A stretch of 64,000 nt of DNA. It comes from UBA6168 sp964573725 (GTDB lineage: Bacteria; Bacteroidota; Bacteroidia; Chitinophagales; Saprospiraceae). Below are positions 26,956-34,969 of this stretch, piece by piece. A program made the translations under genes and the position numbers. The notes under the pieces were generated by a model. That model was not told where the DNA came from, made no database searches, and saw only the letters and a program-made list of their open reading frames with translations. The stretch lies in NCBI GenBank assembly GCA_964573725.1, contig CAZNLJ010000021.1:26029-90028 (forward strand). The letters are read 5' to 3'. The first letter of the stretch is position 1; each line of letters begins with the position of its first letter.

Positions 26956-27561
26956 ATGCTCCGAACCATGGATATCGCACTTACCTGTCAACCGGCGGAA
27001 TCCGATATGATCAAGGCCTGCATCCGTCGGGAACGATGGGCGCAGAAATTGCTGTATGAGGAATATTATCCCAAGATGATGGGTGTTTGTCTCCGCTATG
27101 CCGGTCACCAGGACGAGGCACTGGACATCCTGCACGAAGGGTTCATCAAGGTCTTCAAGCATCTCCACCGATACGAACCCGGGACCGCCCTCTCCGCCTG
27201 GATCCGGCGCATCATGGTCAATACGGCCATCGACCATTACCGGAAAACGGTCCGTCGCCGGACGGACGACATCGACATCGCCCTGGACCAGTCCACGCTG
27301 GACCCGGACGCCCTCAGCCAGTTGTCCGAGCAGGAGATCCTGCGGGCGATCCAGGAGCTGACCCCGGCCTACCGGGCGGTGTTCAACCTGTACATCATCG
27401 AAGGATACTCCCACAAGGAAATAGCGGACCTCCTCCAGATCACGGAAAGCACCTCGCGCTCCAACCTGGTCAAGGCCCGCCTGAAGTTACAGGAGGTCCT
27501 GCGTCGGCAGGGCCTCGCGTCCGCCACCGTGCAACCAAGCCAGGACCGCCATGGAACATAA
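26956..27561 (+). CDS. ECF-type RNA polymerase sigma-70 factor
   Basis: A 201-residue sigma factor with region 2 (LLYEEYYPKMMGVCLRYAGH, then EALDILHEGFIKVFKHL and SAWIRRIMVNTAIDHYRK) and region 4 (LTPAYRAVFNLYIIEGYSHKE as helix one, then IADLLQITESTSRSNLVKAR as the helix-turn-helix). The start may be ATG 26956 or the in-frame ATG at 26968. Its 3' end overlaps the next gene by 11 bp, so that protein is the probable regulator or partner. Confidence 0.93.
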   Translation: MLRTMDIALTCQPAESDMIKACIRRERWAQKLLYEEYYPKMMGVCLRYAGHQDEALDILHEGFIKVFKHLHRYEPGTALSAWIRRIMVNTAIDHYRKTVRRRTDDIDIALDQSTLDPDALSQLSEQEILRAIQELTPAYRAVFNLYIIEGYSHKEIADLLQITESTSRSNLVKARLKLQEVLRRQGLASATVQPSQDRHGT

Positions 27562-29173
27562 ACAGTTCGACGAACATATGCGTCGAGTGTTGTCGGGTCT
27601 GGATGCCCGACCCGACCCTGCCCGTTGGGAACTGATGTCCCGGCGGCTCGACCTGGACGACGCGGAGCACCCGGACCCGGACGAAACGGCGGTGGACGCG
27701 TTGTTGCGTCGCAAGCTACAGGGACTGGAGGCATCTCCGTTCCCGCAGAGCGACTGGTCCGGCCTGGAGGCCCGGATTGCCGCCTCCGAACAAGCGGACG
27801 ACCGGGAAGCGGACGAACTCCTGCGCGACCGGCTCCAACGCATGCTGGCCTCCTACCAGCCTTCCCACTGGCAGCTCATGACCCGGCGCATCGAGGAAGA
27901 GTTTTCCCTGTGGTACCGGTTCCGCCGGTATCGGGTCGCCGAGGCCACCCTGACCCTGCTGCTCCTGTTGACCTGCTTCCGCTTCGCGCCGTGGGGAAAT
28001 TATCCCTGGAGCCTGCCTCATCTGCGGAATACCCTGGAATCGTTCGCGCAACATATCCTGTCCGCCGAACGTCAATCCCTCGCCTCCCTCCCGGCAGCTG
28101 CCGCGGTGACGACAGCAACGCCGGTTCCGGCGGCCCGCCCGACCGATGCGGGACCGGATACGGCCGGGCAGCCGATTCCGACCGCCGAGCCGGATATACG
28201 GTACATGGACCCTCCCGGGCCGACAGCGTCCGGGCACGGACCGGAACCGGTCGAACGGTTGGCGACCCTCCCGATTGCGGTTCGGCAGCCGAAGGAATCC
28301 CAGGCAAGGCTCCAAAGCCCCAACAGCCGGCCCTTCCCTGCCGGCAACGACCGCTCCGTCCCTCCCACGGCCCATCTTCCACTGATGCCGCAAAGATTTG
28401 CCGCCGCCCTGTTCGGCCCGAAGCAGGCCCCGCCCCTCCTCCCCCAACGCCGGCAGAAGCAAAGGCAAACCAGGTTCAGCCTCCTCACCTCATCGGATAT
28501 CAGTTACGTATTTTCCCCGTCCAACCAACTCAACGTCTTTGATACGCTCGTGCCGACCCCTTCCGCCACCACCCTGGCCAGCGGATACGGCGGCGGCATC
28601 CTGGTCTCCTGGAAAATCGACCGGTGGGAGTTCCAAACGGGCGGGTTGTATTCTTTCAAACGGTATATCCCCAACACCCCCGTATTCTTTTTCGAAACCG
28701 TCAACTATTATATCCGGGAGGAATTCCGCGGTGTACAACTCGACTTGCTCCAGCTGCCCGTCAGTCTGCAATACCATGTCAAGAACGCGGGCAATTGGCG
28801 GTTCTACGGCGCTTTCGGTGCTTCCGGTTACCTGGTCACCTCCTCCGTCTATGAGATCGACCACCAAAGGACCCTGGCCGTCAAGGTGCCTACCGGCCCG
28901 CCGGCCGCCGAGGAAGCCCTGTTGGAGGACGACGCCAGCATCCGAACGGAACAAGACCTGCCGGACGGCTTGGTGGATGGCGGGCTGCTGCGCAACAATT
29001 TCTACCTGACCGCCAACCTGGGCATCGGTGTGGAAAGGTATGTCACCCCCCGTTGGACCCTCTTTGTACAACCGGAGTACCAACATTTCCTGCATGCGGA
29101 GGGCATCGGCGTCAACCGGGAAAGATTCTACACCCTTTCCTTCCGCATGGGTACCAAGGTCAGCCTGAAATAG
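27551..29173 (+). CDS. Putative anti-sigma / outer-membrane beta-barrel protein
   Basis: A 540-residue protein translationally coupled to the ECF sigma factor. The N-terminal ~118 residues hold three diverged ~30-residue repeats around W26, W69 and W107; the best two share LR..L...A...P...W.LM.RRI/L. One hydrophobic segment follows (about 130-146, ATLTLLLLLTCFRFAPW), then a long Ala/Pro-rich stretch (about 165-300). The C-terminal ~230 residues look like an outer-membrane beta-barrel or PorT-like domain, with alternating strands and a terminal FYTLSFRMGTKVSL. Bacteroidota sigma partners often start with such W-containing repeats, which I take as the sigma-binding part. The single-chain inner-to-outer-membrane layout is inference. 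Confidence 0.75.
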   Translation: MEHKQFDEHMRRVLSGLDARPDPARWELMSRRLDLDDAEHPDPDETAVDALLRRKLQGLEASPFPQSDWSGLEARIAASEQADDREADELLRDRLQRMLASYQPSHWQLMTRRIEEEFSLWYRFRRYRVAEATLTLLLLLTCFRFAPWGNYPWSLPHLRNTLESFAQHILSAERQSLASLPAAAAVTTATPVPAARPTDAGPDTAGQPIPTAEPDIRYMDPPGPTASGHGPEPVERLATLPIAVRQPKESQARLQSPNSRPFPAGNDRSVPPTAHLPLMPQRFAAALFGPKQAPPLLPQRRQKQRQTRFSLLTSSDISYVFSPSNQLNVFDTLVPTPSATTLASGYGGGILVSWKIDRWEFQTGGLYSFKRYIPNTPVFFFETVNYYIREEFRGVQLDLLQLPVSLQYHVKNAGNWRFYGAFGASGYLVTSSVYEIDHQRTLAVKVPTGPPAAEEALLEDDASIRTEQDLPDGLVDGGLLRNNFYLTANLGIGVERYVTPRWTLFVQPEYQHFLHAEGIGVNRERFYTLSFRMGTKVSLK

Positions 29174-29186
29174 GGCGCTCCGCAGG

Positions 29187-29231
29187 TTCCCGTCCGGCGG
29201 TCTCCACGAGGCTTGCCCGGACACCACGGGA
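29187..29231. terminator. Hairpin between convergent genes
   Basis: Imperfect inverted repeat TTCCC-GTCCGG ... CCGGAC-ACCA-CGGGAA, 14 bp after the barrel-protein stop and 25 bp from the moxR stop on the other strand. No U-tract. Confidence 0.45.
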
Positions 29232-29255
29232 AAAGCCACCAGCCTCCCGGAAGCT

Positions 29256-30269
29256 TCAACGGGGGACTTCCAGCCTGCGCAGGATATCCTCCAACACGTC
29301 CTTGGCCTCATAGCCTTCCATTTCCCTTTCCGGTGTCAGCAGGATCCGATGGTTGAGAACCGGCCAGGCGACCTGCCGGATATCGTCGGGCGTGACAAAA
29401 TCACGGCCCCGAACCGCCGCCAGTGCCTTGGAAGCCTTCAGGATGGCGAGGGAAGCACGGGGGGAAGCCCCCAGGAAAAGGTCCGGATGCTCGCGGGTCA
29501 GATGGACCATCCCGGCGATGTAATCCACCAACTCCTCCCGGATTCCGACCTGTTCCACCAGGCGGCGGGCCTCCCGGAGGCGGTCCGCCGACAGGACCGG
29601 TTCCAGGACCGCCGTCCTGGCCCGCTCGAAATCCTGGCTGAACCGCCGCAGGATGGCTTTTTCCTCCTCCAGGGAAGGATAGGTCGCCACGATCTTGAAG
29701 AGGAAACGGTCGAGCTGCGCTTCCGGCAGTTTGTAGGTACCTTCCTGTTCGATGGGATTTTGGGTGGCGATGACGAAGAAGGGATCTCCCATCGGATGGG
29801 TGGTCCCGTCCACCGTCACCTGGTATTCCTCCATGACCTCGAACAGCGCCGATTGCGTCTTTGCCGGGGCCCGGTTGATTTCATCGACGAGGACGATATT
29901 GGAAAAGACGGGACCGGGATGGAACGAAAAATCCGTTTCCCGGGGATTGAATACCGATGTACCCACCACATCGCTGGGCATCAGGTCGGGGGTGAACTGC
30001 AATCGGGAGAACCTTACCGAAAGTGATTGCGCCAGCAGTTTCGCGGTCAGTGTCTTGGCGATTCCCGGCACGCCTTCGATCAGGACGTGGCCCTGGCAAA
30101 GGAGGGCGGTGAGCAACAGGTCCACGACGGTTTGTTGTCCGATGAGGACAGCACCGACGGACTCCCGGACGGCGGCAGCCGCCTGCAGCACCGGCGTGGT
30201 GTCCAGGCGTCGGGGTTGGTCATCCGCCGGGTATCCGTCGGAGGTCGGCGGGACAGGTTCATTGGTCAT
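29256..30269 (-). CDS. MoxR-family AAA+ ATPase (second copy)
   Basis: A 337-residue AAA+ ATPase with Walker A GVPGIAKTLTAKLLAQ, Walker B VDEINRAPAKTQSALFEVMEE, ATQNPIEQEGTYKLPEAQLDRF, and the lid motif LGASPRASLAILKASKALA. It is clearly a paralogue of 17679-18650. ATG 30269 is preferred over the TTG at 30302 because a promoter box (30300-30307) overlaps the latter. No DUF58 or vWA gene is adjacent. Confidence 0.9.
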   Translation of the reverse strand: MTNEPVPPTSDGYPADDQPRRLDTTPVLQAAAAVRESVGAVLIGQQTVVDLLLTALLCQGHVLIEGVPGIAKTLTAKLLAQSLSVRFSRLQFTPDLMPSDVVGTSVFNPRETDFSFHPGPVFSNIVLVDEINRAPAKTQSALFEVMEEYQVTVDGTTHPMGDPFFVIATQNPIEQEGTYKLPEAQLDRFLFKIVATYPSLEEEKAILRRFSQDFERARTAVLEPVLSADRLREARRLVEQVGIREELVDYIAGMVHLTREHPDLFLGASPRASLAILKASKALAAVRGRDFVTPDDIRQVAWPVLNHRILLTPEREMEGYEAKDVLEDILRRLEVPR

Positions 30270-30299
30270 ATGATGTAATTTAGTCAGCTGGAAACCGCC

Positions 30300-30307
30300 C
30301 AAAGATA
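30300..30307 (-). promoter_or_regulatory. -7 box for the second moxR
   Basis: TATCTTTG on the minus strand; the -33 TTG is missing. Predicted start about 30293, giving a 24-nt leader and ruling out the TTG start at 30302. Confidence 0.4.
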
Positions 30308-30396
30308 GCGAGAACTGCGTAACTTGGGAACATCAAAGGCTTGCGGTCCCGTCCGGGGAGGAATGGGATGCGGCGGTCGGGAACTTTGCCGAAGGT

Positions 30397-31173
30397 ATGG
30401 AAAAAAGGAATCGGTTCGAGGGAAAAACGGCCATCATCACGGGAGCGGGATCCGGTATCGGGCGGGCGGTGGCGGAGGCCTTGGCCGCGGAAGGAGGCCG
30501 GGTGGTCGTCAACGACCTGGATGCCGGACTGGCCGGGGCGTGTGCGGAGAAAATCCGGGAAGCAGGCGGACAGGCGGACAGTTGTCCGGGAGATGCGGCC
30601 GACCTGTCGGTCCTGGACCGGTTGGTCCGGTTCGCTGCGGAACGGTTCGACCGTTTGGATATTGCCATTGCCAACGCCGGCATCACCACTTATGGGGATT
30701 TCTTCCGGTACCAACCCGACCAGCTGCAGCAATTGTTGGCCGTCAACCTGCAAGGCAGCTTTTTCCTGGCCCAGTTTGCCGCCCGCAGGATGCGGGCGCA
30801 AGGACAGGGGGGGCGGATCCTGCTGATGTCCTCCGTAACCGGTCTGCAGGCGCACCGCTATCTCGCCGCCTACGGCATGACCAAGGGCGGCCTTCAGATG
30901 TTGGCCAAAGGGCTGGTTCCGGAGTTGTCGCCCTTCGGTATCACCATCAATGCGTTGGCGCCCGGTGCCACCCTTACGGAGCGGACCGGGCGCGAGAACC
31001 CCGACTACGTTTCCCAATGGGGGGCCATCACCCCTACCGGTCGTGTATCGAATACCGACGACATGGCCCGGGCCGCCCTCTTCCTGGTCGCCCCGGACGC
31101 CGGGCAGCTGACCGGCCAGACCTTGCTCGTCGACGGCGGTTGGGCCGCCGTAAGTCCGGAGCCGCCCCTGTGA
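30397..31173 (+). CDS. SDR-family NAD(P)-dependent oxidoreductase (FabG-like)
   Basis: A 258-residue classical short-chain dehydrogenase with the cofactor motif TGAGSGIGRAVAEAL, the NAG motif (IANAGITTYG), the catalytic Ser in LMSSVTG, and YGMTK carrying the catalytic Tyr and Lys. NDLDA after strand 2 (Asp) hints at NAD(H). The end DAGQLTGQTLLVDGGWA is typical of the family. The substrate cannot be assigned. The next gene, a purine nucleoside phosphorylase, starts 90 bp downstream on the same strand. Confidence 0.9.
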   Translation: MEKRNRFEGKTAIITGAGSGIGRAVAEALAAEGGRVVVNDLDAGLAGACAEKIREAGGQADSCPGDAADLSVLDRLVRFAAERFDRLDIAIANAGITTYGDFFRYQPDQLQQLLAVNLQGSFFLAQFAARRMRAQGQGGRILLMSSVTGLQAHRYLAAYGMTKGGLQMLAKGLVPELSPFGITINALAPGATLTERTGRENPDYVSQWGAITPTGRVSNTDDMARAALFLVAPDAGQLTGQTLLVDGGWAAVSPEPPL

Positions 31174-31262
31174 CCGACGGGGCGGGCCGAAGCGGCGGTC
31201 GGGCCTTGTGCCGCGGCCGGGGGCGACCGGTGGTTCATGCCCGGTCGAAAAAGAGAAAACAT

Positions 31263-32099
31263 ATGACCTACGAACAGATTGCGGAAGCGACGGCCCATAT
31301 CAGGGGCCGGACAGATTTCCGGGCGGCAACGGGAATCATCCTGGGGACCGGCCTGGGCAGCCTGGCGCAGGAAATCGAGCCGGTGGCGGAGCTGGATTAC
31401 GGAGACATCCCCCACTTCCCGTTGTCCACCGTGGAGAGCCACGCCGGAAGGCTTTTGTTCGGAAATTTATCGGGACAGCCGGTCATCGCCATGGCGGGCC
31501 GTTTCCATTATTACGAGGGGTACACCATGCAGCAGGTGACTTTTCCGGTACGGGTCCTGCGGGCCTTGGGTGTCCGGCAGCTGATCATCTCGAACGCGGC
31601 GGGCAGTACCCATCCCGAGATCGGGGCAGGCGACCTGGTATTCATCCGGGACCACATCAACCTGCATCCGGCACATCCCCTGCGTGGCCCCAACGACGAA
31701 CGGTTGGGCGTCCGGTTTCCGGACATGCTGGACAGCTACGACCGGGAGCTGCTCGAGGCCGCCCTGGGCATCGCCCGGGCGCAGGGGGTCCGGGCACACA
31801 CGGGGGTCTATGTCGGACTGCAGGGCCCCAACCTGGAGACGCCGGCGGAATACGAATTCCTGCACCGGATCGGGGGGGATGTGGTGGGGATGTCCACCAT
31901 CCCCGAAGTCATCGTTGCCCGGCATGCCGGCATGCGGGTATTGGTGGTATCCGTCGTGTCGAACAAGAGCTATCCCATCGGACAGATCGCCAGGACCACC
32001 CTGGCGGATGTCCTCGCGGTCGTCCGGGCGGCCGAGCCGCAGCTCGCGCGGGTCGTGAAGGCCCTGTTAGGGCATCCCAGCCTGGCGGACCCGGCCTGA
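31263..32099 (+). CDS. Purine nucleoside phosphorylase (PNP/MTAP superfamily)
   Basis: A 278-residue phosphorylase that splits purine ribo- or deoxyribonucleosides with phosphate for salvage. Hallmarks: GIILGTGLGSLAQEI (phosphate binding), GRFHYYEGYTMQQVTFPVRV, SNAAGSTHPEIGAGDLV, GPNLETPAEYEF and GMSTIPEVIVARHAGM. The trimeric PunA type is indicated by the length and the FHYYEGY and GMSTIPE motifs. The frame is open upstream through the SDR gene, but ATG 31263 starts the family. Confidence 0.92.
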   Translation: MTYEQIAEATAHIRGRTDFRAATGIILGTGLGSLAQEIEPVAELDYGDIPHFPLSTVESHAGRLLFGNLSGQPVIAMAGRFHYYEGYTMQQVTFPVRVLRALGVRQLIISNAAGSTHPEIGAGDLVFIRDHINLHPAHPLRGPNDERLGVRFPDMLDSYDRELLEAALGIARAQGVRAHTGVYVGLQGPNLETPAEYEFLHRIGGDVVGMSTIPEVIVARHAGMRVLVVSVVSNKSYPIGQIARTTLADVLAVVRAAEPQLARVVKALLGHPSLADPA

Positions 32100-32305
32100 A
32101 GCCGGGGTCGGGCGGGCGGAAAAGTACGGGCGGCGGGAAGATTCATCGTCTTTTTCCGGCCATTGGCAGAAGGGAATCGCATCGGACGGGTACGAATGCC
32201 TACCTTGCGCGGTGGAACCGGTGGGGACGGGGCGGCGTGCCGCGCAAGCCAGCGACGATCGCCGGGACCGGACAAGCCGGACAAGCAAAACAAACAACAA
32301 CAGCC

Positions 32306-32890
32306 ATGCGAAACATTCCAATCATCACCGTCATCGTGGTCGGATTGCTGGCCGCGTTCTCCGGATGCAACAGCTACAACAGTTTTGTGGACAAGGAAAC
32401 GGCCGTCGAACAGGCCTGGGGGAACGTCGAGAGTGCCTACCAGCGTCGGGCGGACCTCATTCCCAACCTGGTGAACACCGTCAAGGGGGTGGCGGATTTC
32501 GAAAAGAGCACCCTGACGCAAGTGGCGGACGCCCGCGCCCGGGCTACCAGCCTGCGTGTGGACCCGACGGACCTGACGCCGGAAAAACTGGCGGAATTCC
32601 AGGCGGCCCAGGGACAACTCTCCAATGCCATCGGCCGCCTGCTGATGGTGACGGAGAATTATCCGGAGTTGCGGGCCACCGCTTCGTTCCAGGAACTGCA
32701 GAGCCAGCTGGAGGGCACGGAGAACCGCATCAAGGTGGAGCGCGACAAATTCAACGAGACGGTCGGGACCTACAATAAGGCCGTCCGCCGTTTCCCCGGC
32801 AATGTCTGGGCGGGTTTGTTCGATTTCGAGCGGAAAGGCATGTTCGAAGCGGCGGAAGGTGCGGAAAAAGCGCCGACCGTCAACTTCTGA
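32306..32890 (+). CDS. LemA family lipoprotein
   Basis: A 194-residue protein with an N-terminal hydrophobic helix and lipobox-like end (VVGLLAAFSGC), then the LemA coiled-coil domain: EQAWGNVESAYQRRADLIPN, LVNTVKGVADFEKSTL, ENYPELRATASFQELQSQLE, and FNETVGTYNKAVRRFPGN. LemA proteins are anchored helical proteins of unclear role, often encoded beside TPM-domain proteins, as here: the next two genes follow at 47 and 13 bp spacing. Confidence 0.93.
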   Translation: MRNIPIITVIVVGLLAAFSGCNSYNSFVDKETAVEQAWGNVESAYQRRADLIPNLVNTVKGVADFEKSTLTQVADARARATSLRVDPTDLTPEKLAEFQAAQGQLSNAIGRLLMVTENYPELRATASFQELQSQLEGTENRIKVERDKFNETVGTYNKAVRRFPGNVWAGLFDFERKGMFEAAEGAEKAPTVNF

Positions 32891-32937
32891 CCGATTGGAA
32901 CCACGCCGGCCCCTACGCACATACAACCACGAGACCC

Positions 32938-33369
32938 ATGGTAGACTTCTTCTCGGAAAAAGACGAAAATCAGATCATTACGGCCATCCGGGAGGCGGAG
33001 CTACGGACCGCCGGGGAGATCCGCGTGCACTTGGAGCGGAAAGTGAAAGGCGACATCACGGAAGCGGCCCGGCAGACCTTTCACCGTTTGGGGATGGACC
33101 GGACCGAACAGCGAAACGGGGTGTTGATCTTTCTTGTCCCCGCCCAGCATGTCTTCGCCATCTGGGGGGATGTGGGCCTCCATCGGCTGGTGCCGGAACA
33201 TTTCTGGGAGGACGTCCGGGATGTGATGCAGCAGCAATTCCGGCAGGGCCGGTTTGCGGAAGGTATTTGCCAGGGCATCAACCTGGCCGGGGAGAAGATG
33301 GCCGCCCATTTCCCCCCGGTCGAAGGGGACCGGAACGAATTGCCGGACGACCTATCCTTTGGCGACTGA
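32938..33369 (+). CDS. TPM-domain protein, cytoplasmic or soluble form
   Basis: A 143-residue protein that is only a TPM (TLP18.3/Psb32/MOLO-1) domain, without a signal peptide. Recognisable parts are AELRTAGEIRVHLER, RNGVLIFLVPAQHVFAIWGD and the FRQGRFAEGICQGINLAGEKM end. Members have acid phosphatase activity or roles in membrane-complex maintenance; which applies here is unknown. Middle gene of lemA-TPM-TPM. Confidence 0.85.
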   Translation: MVDFFSEKDENQIITAIREAELRTAGEIRVHLERKVKGDITEAARQTFHRLGMDRTEQRNGVLIFLVPAQHVFAIWGDVGLHRLVPEHFWEDVRDVMQQQFRQGRFAEGICQGINLAGEKMAAHFPPVEGDRNELPDDLSFGD

Positions 33370-33382
33370 CAACCACTACCAC

Positions 33383-34171
33383 ATGAACTTATTGCCGACC
33401 ATCCGACTGCTCTCCCTGTGCATGGCCCTGTCAGCCCCCCTGCTGGTCGTTGCGAAGGATCCGCCGCCGCCCCCGCAGCCGCCCCGGCTGGTGAACGACT
33501 TCACCGGGACGCTGACACCGGAGGAGCGGGCGGCCCTGGAACGTAAATTGACCGCCTACGACGACAGCACCTCCACGCAGATCGCCATCGTGCTGGAAAA
33601 AACCCTGGAAGGGGACGACCCCTTCGATTATTCCTATCGGTTGGCGGAAGCCTGGGGAATCGGGCGGCAGGGGAAAAACAACGGCATACTGATCTACATC
33701 GCCTTGGCGGATCGGGAACTGCGCATACAAACCGGTTACGGCGCCGAAGGTTTCCTGCCGGACGCCATGGCCAAGCGGATCATTTCCCAAATCATCGCAC
33801 CCCGTTTCCGGGAGGGCAATTATTACGCTGGGCTGGATGAGGCGACGGATTTCATCATCGCCCTGGGCAACGGGGAATACGTCAATGAGGACCCGGGTCG
33901 CAAAGGCAAATTAGATTTTCTTCCCCGGTTGGTGTTCCTGCTGATATTTGTCATCGCCATCATCCTGTACATTGTCCGCAAGACCGGCGGCGGCGGCGGC
34001 GGCGGGGGCTACTACCGGGGCGGGCGGTACGACCGGCGCGGCGGAGGATGGAGTTGGTACGGAGGCGGGCACCATTGGGGCGGCGGCGGTTTCGGCGGCG
34101 GCGGCGGCGGTGGTTTCGGTGGGTTCGGCGGCGGCAGTTTCGGTGGTGGCGGTGCCGGCGGCAGTTGGTAG
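33383..34171 (+). CDS. TPM-domain membrane protein with Gly-rich tail (YgcG-like)
   Basis: A 262-residue protein with a signal peptide (residues 1-25), a periplasmic TPM domain (about 38-165: VNDFTGTLTPEERAALERKL, STQIAIVLEK, RELRIQTGYGAEGFLPD, YYAGLDEATDFIIALG), one transmembrane helix (about 180-196, LVFLLIFVIAIILYIV) and a low-complexity tail of Gly with Tyr, Arg and Trp ending GGAGGSW. This is the standard architecture of YgcG-like partners of LemA. Confidence 0.92.
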   Translation: MNLLPTIRLLSLCMALSAPLLVVAKDPPPPPQPPRLVNDFTGTLTPEERAALERKLTAYDDSTSTQIAIVLEKTLEGDDPFDYSYRLAEAWGIGRQGKNNGILIYIALADRELRIQTGYGAEGFLPDAMAKRIISQIIAPRFREGNYYAGLDEATDFIIALGNGEYVNEDPGRKGKLDFLPRLVFLLIFVIAIILYIVRKTGGGGGGGGYYRGGRYDRRGGGWSWYGGGHHWGGGGFGGGGGGGFGGFGGGSFGGGGAGGSW

Positions 34172-34228
34172 CAAGGTCCCACCCTGCTTTGGCAAACAAG
34201 CCAGGCTGCATAGGAACCGACTTCCCGC

Positions 34229-34247
34229 ACCGGGGTCCCGACCCGGT
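34229..34247 (+). terminator. Weak hairpin after the lemA-TPM operon
   Basis: ACCGGG / CCCGGT with a 7-nt loop, 57 bp after the stop. No U-tract; function uncertain. Confidence 0.3.
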
Positions 34248-34383
34248 TATCCGCCGGTTCGCGGCCATGTCGGACGGGACGGCGCGACCTGTCTGCCCCC
34301 TTCCCGTGGGAGGCGCCCTCGTCCATCGCCGCCCGCAGGGGCAGGACCGCAGTCCTTTCGGAATCCGGCGAACGATTCCTTGT

Positions 34384-34691
34384 ATCTCACCTTCCGCACC
34401 TCAACGCTACGAGATATTCAATTGCAAAACATTGATTTTCTGTTGCATTTAGTGATTAAACCTGCTGCTTTGCCACACTCCGCATCGAAAAGTGCACGGG
34501 GCTGCGCCCTACGCCTAAAAAATTTTTCAGGGCGGCTGTCGGCGCGCCCAAGCGCAACGCCGGCCGCCTTGTCCAAAAGGCGAGAAGCGCGCTGAAGACC
34601 ACTTGGTCAGGAGTAGCTTACGATTTTATACAATCATGCGAACCTTTGCCATCAGCATATTCGATTTGGTTCTTGAGGTGCGAAAGATGAG
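34384..34691 (-). repeat. Dispersed structured element, copy B (inverted relative to A and C)
   Basis: About 308 bp, the longest copy. Read on the minus strand it starts CTCATCTTTCGCACCTCAA and its other end, reverse-complemented, reads CTCACCTTCCGCACCTCAA: a 17-of-19 terminal inverted repeat. The core hairpin is CGCCTTTTGGACAAGGCG (34565-34582), a perfect 6-bp stem. Blocks shared with A and C include ATCGAATAT, TTGTATAA, GGACARGGCGGCCG, TTTTCGATGCGG (with C) and TTTTGCAATTGA (with A). It carries roughly 25 bp more than A beside the core hairpin. Confidence 0.85.
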
Positions 34692-34969
34692 TTGGATTGC
34701 AAAAGGATAGGAAAGGAGGAAAGACGCGGGCCGGCGAAGGGTCGGCTTTCCCTGCCGGGCCGGAGGGAATCCGGGGGGGGCGGGGCACCTGTGCCTGTCT
34801 ATTCATCTCCCGAACGACAATTTCGGAATCATTGCGAGCGGGCTGGGGGAAGCCGTCCACACACCCGGAACGAATCCCGGCGGATGGTCGGTTGCGCAGG
34901 TACATGGGCGAAGGCAGGCGCGGAACGTGCATGCCTTCGGGAAAAACGACCGGTTGCGAGGCACACCGA

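Larger units (their letters stand above)
34172..34969. other. Largest convergent intergenic gap, holding repeat copy B
   Basis: About 800 bp between the TPM gene and the proS 3' end. Bases 34384-34691 are copy B of the dispersed element. ORFs in the rest (for example minus-strand 34618-34932) overlap the repeat and have no recognisable features. Confidence 0.65.
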
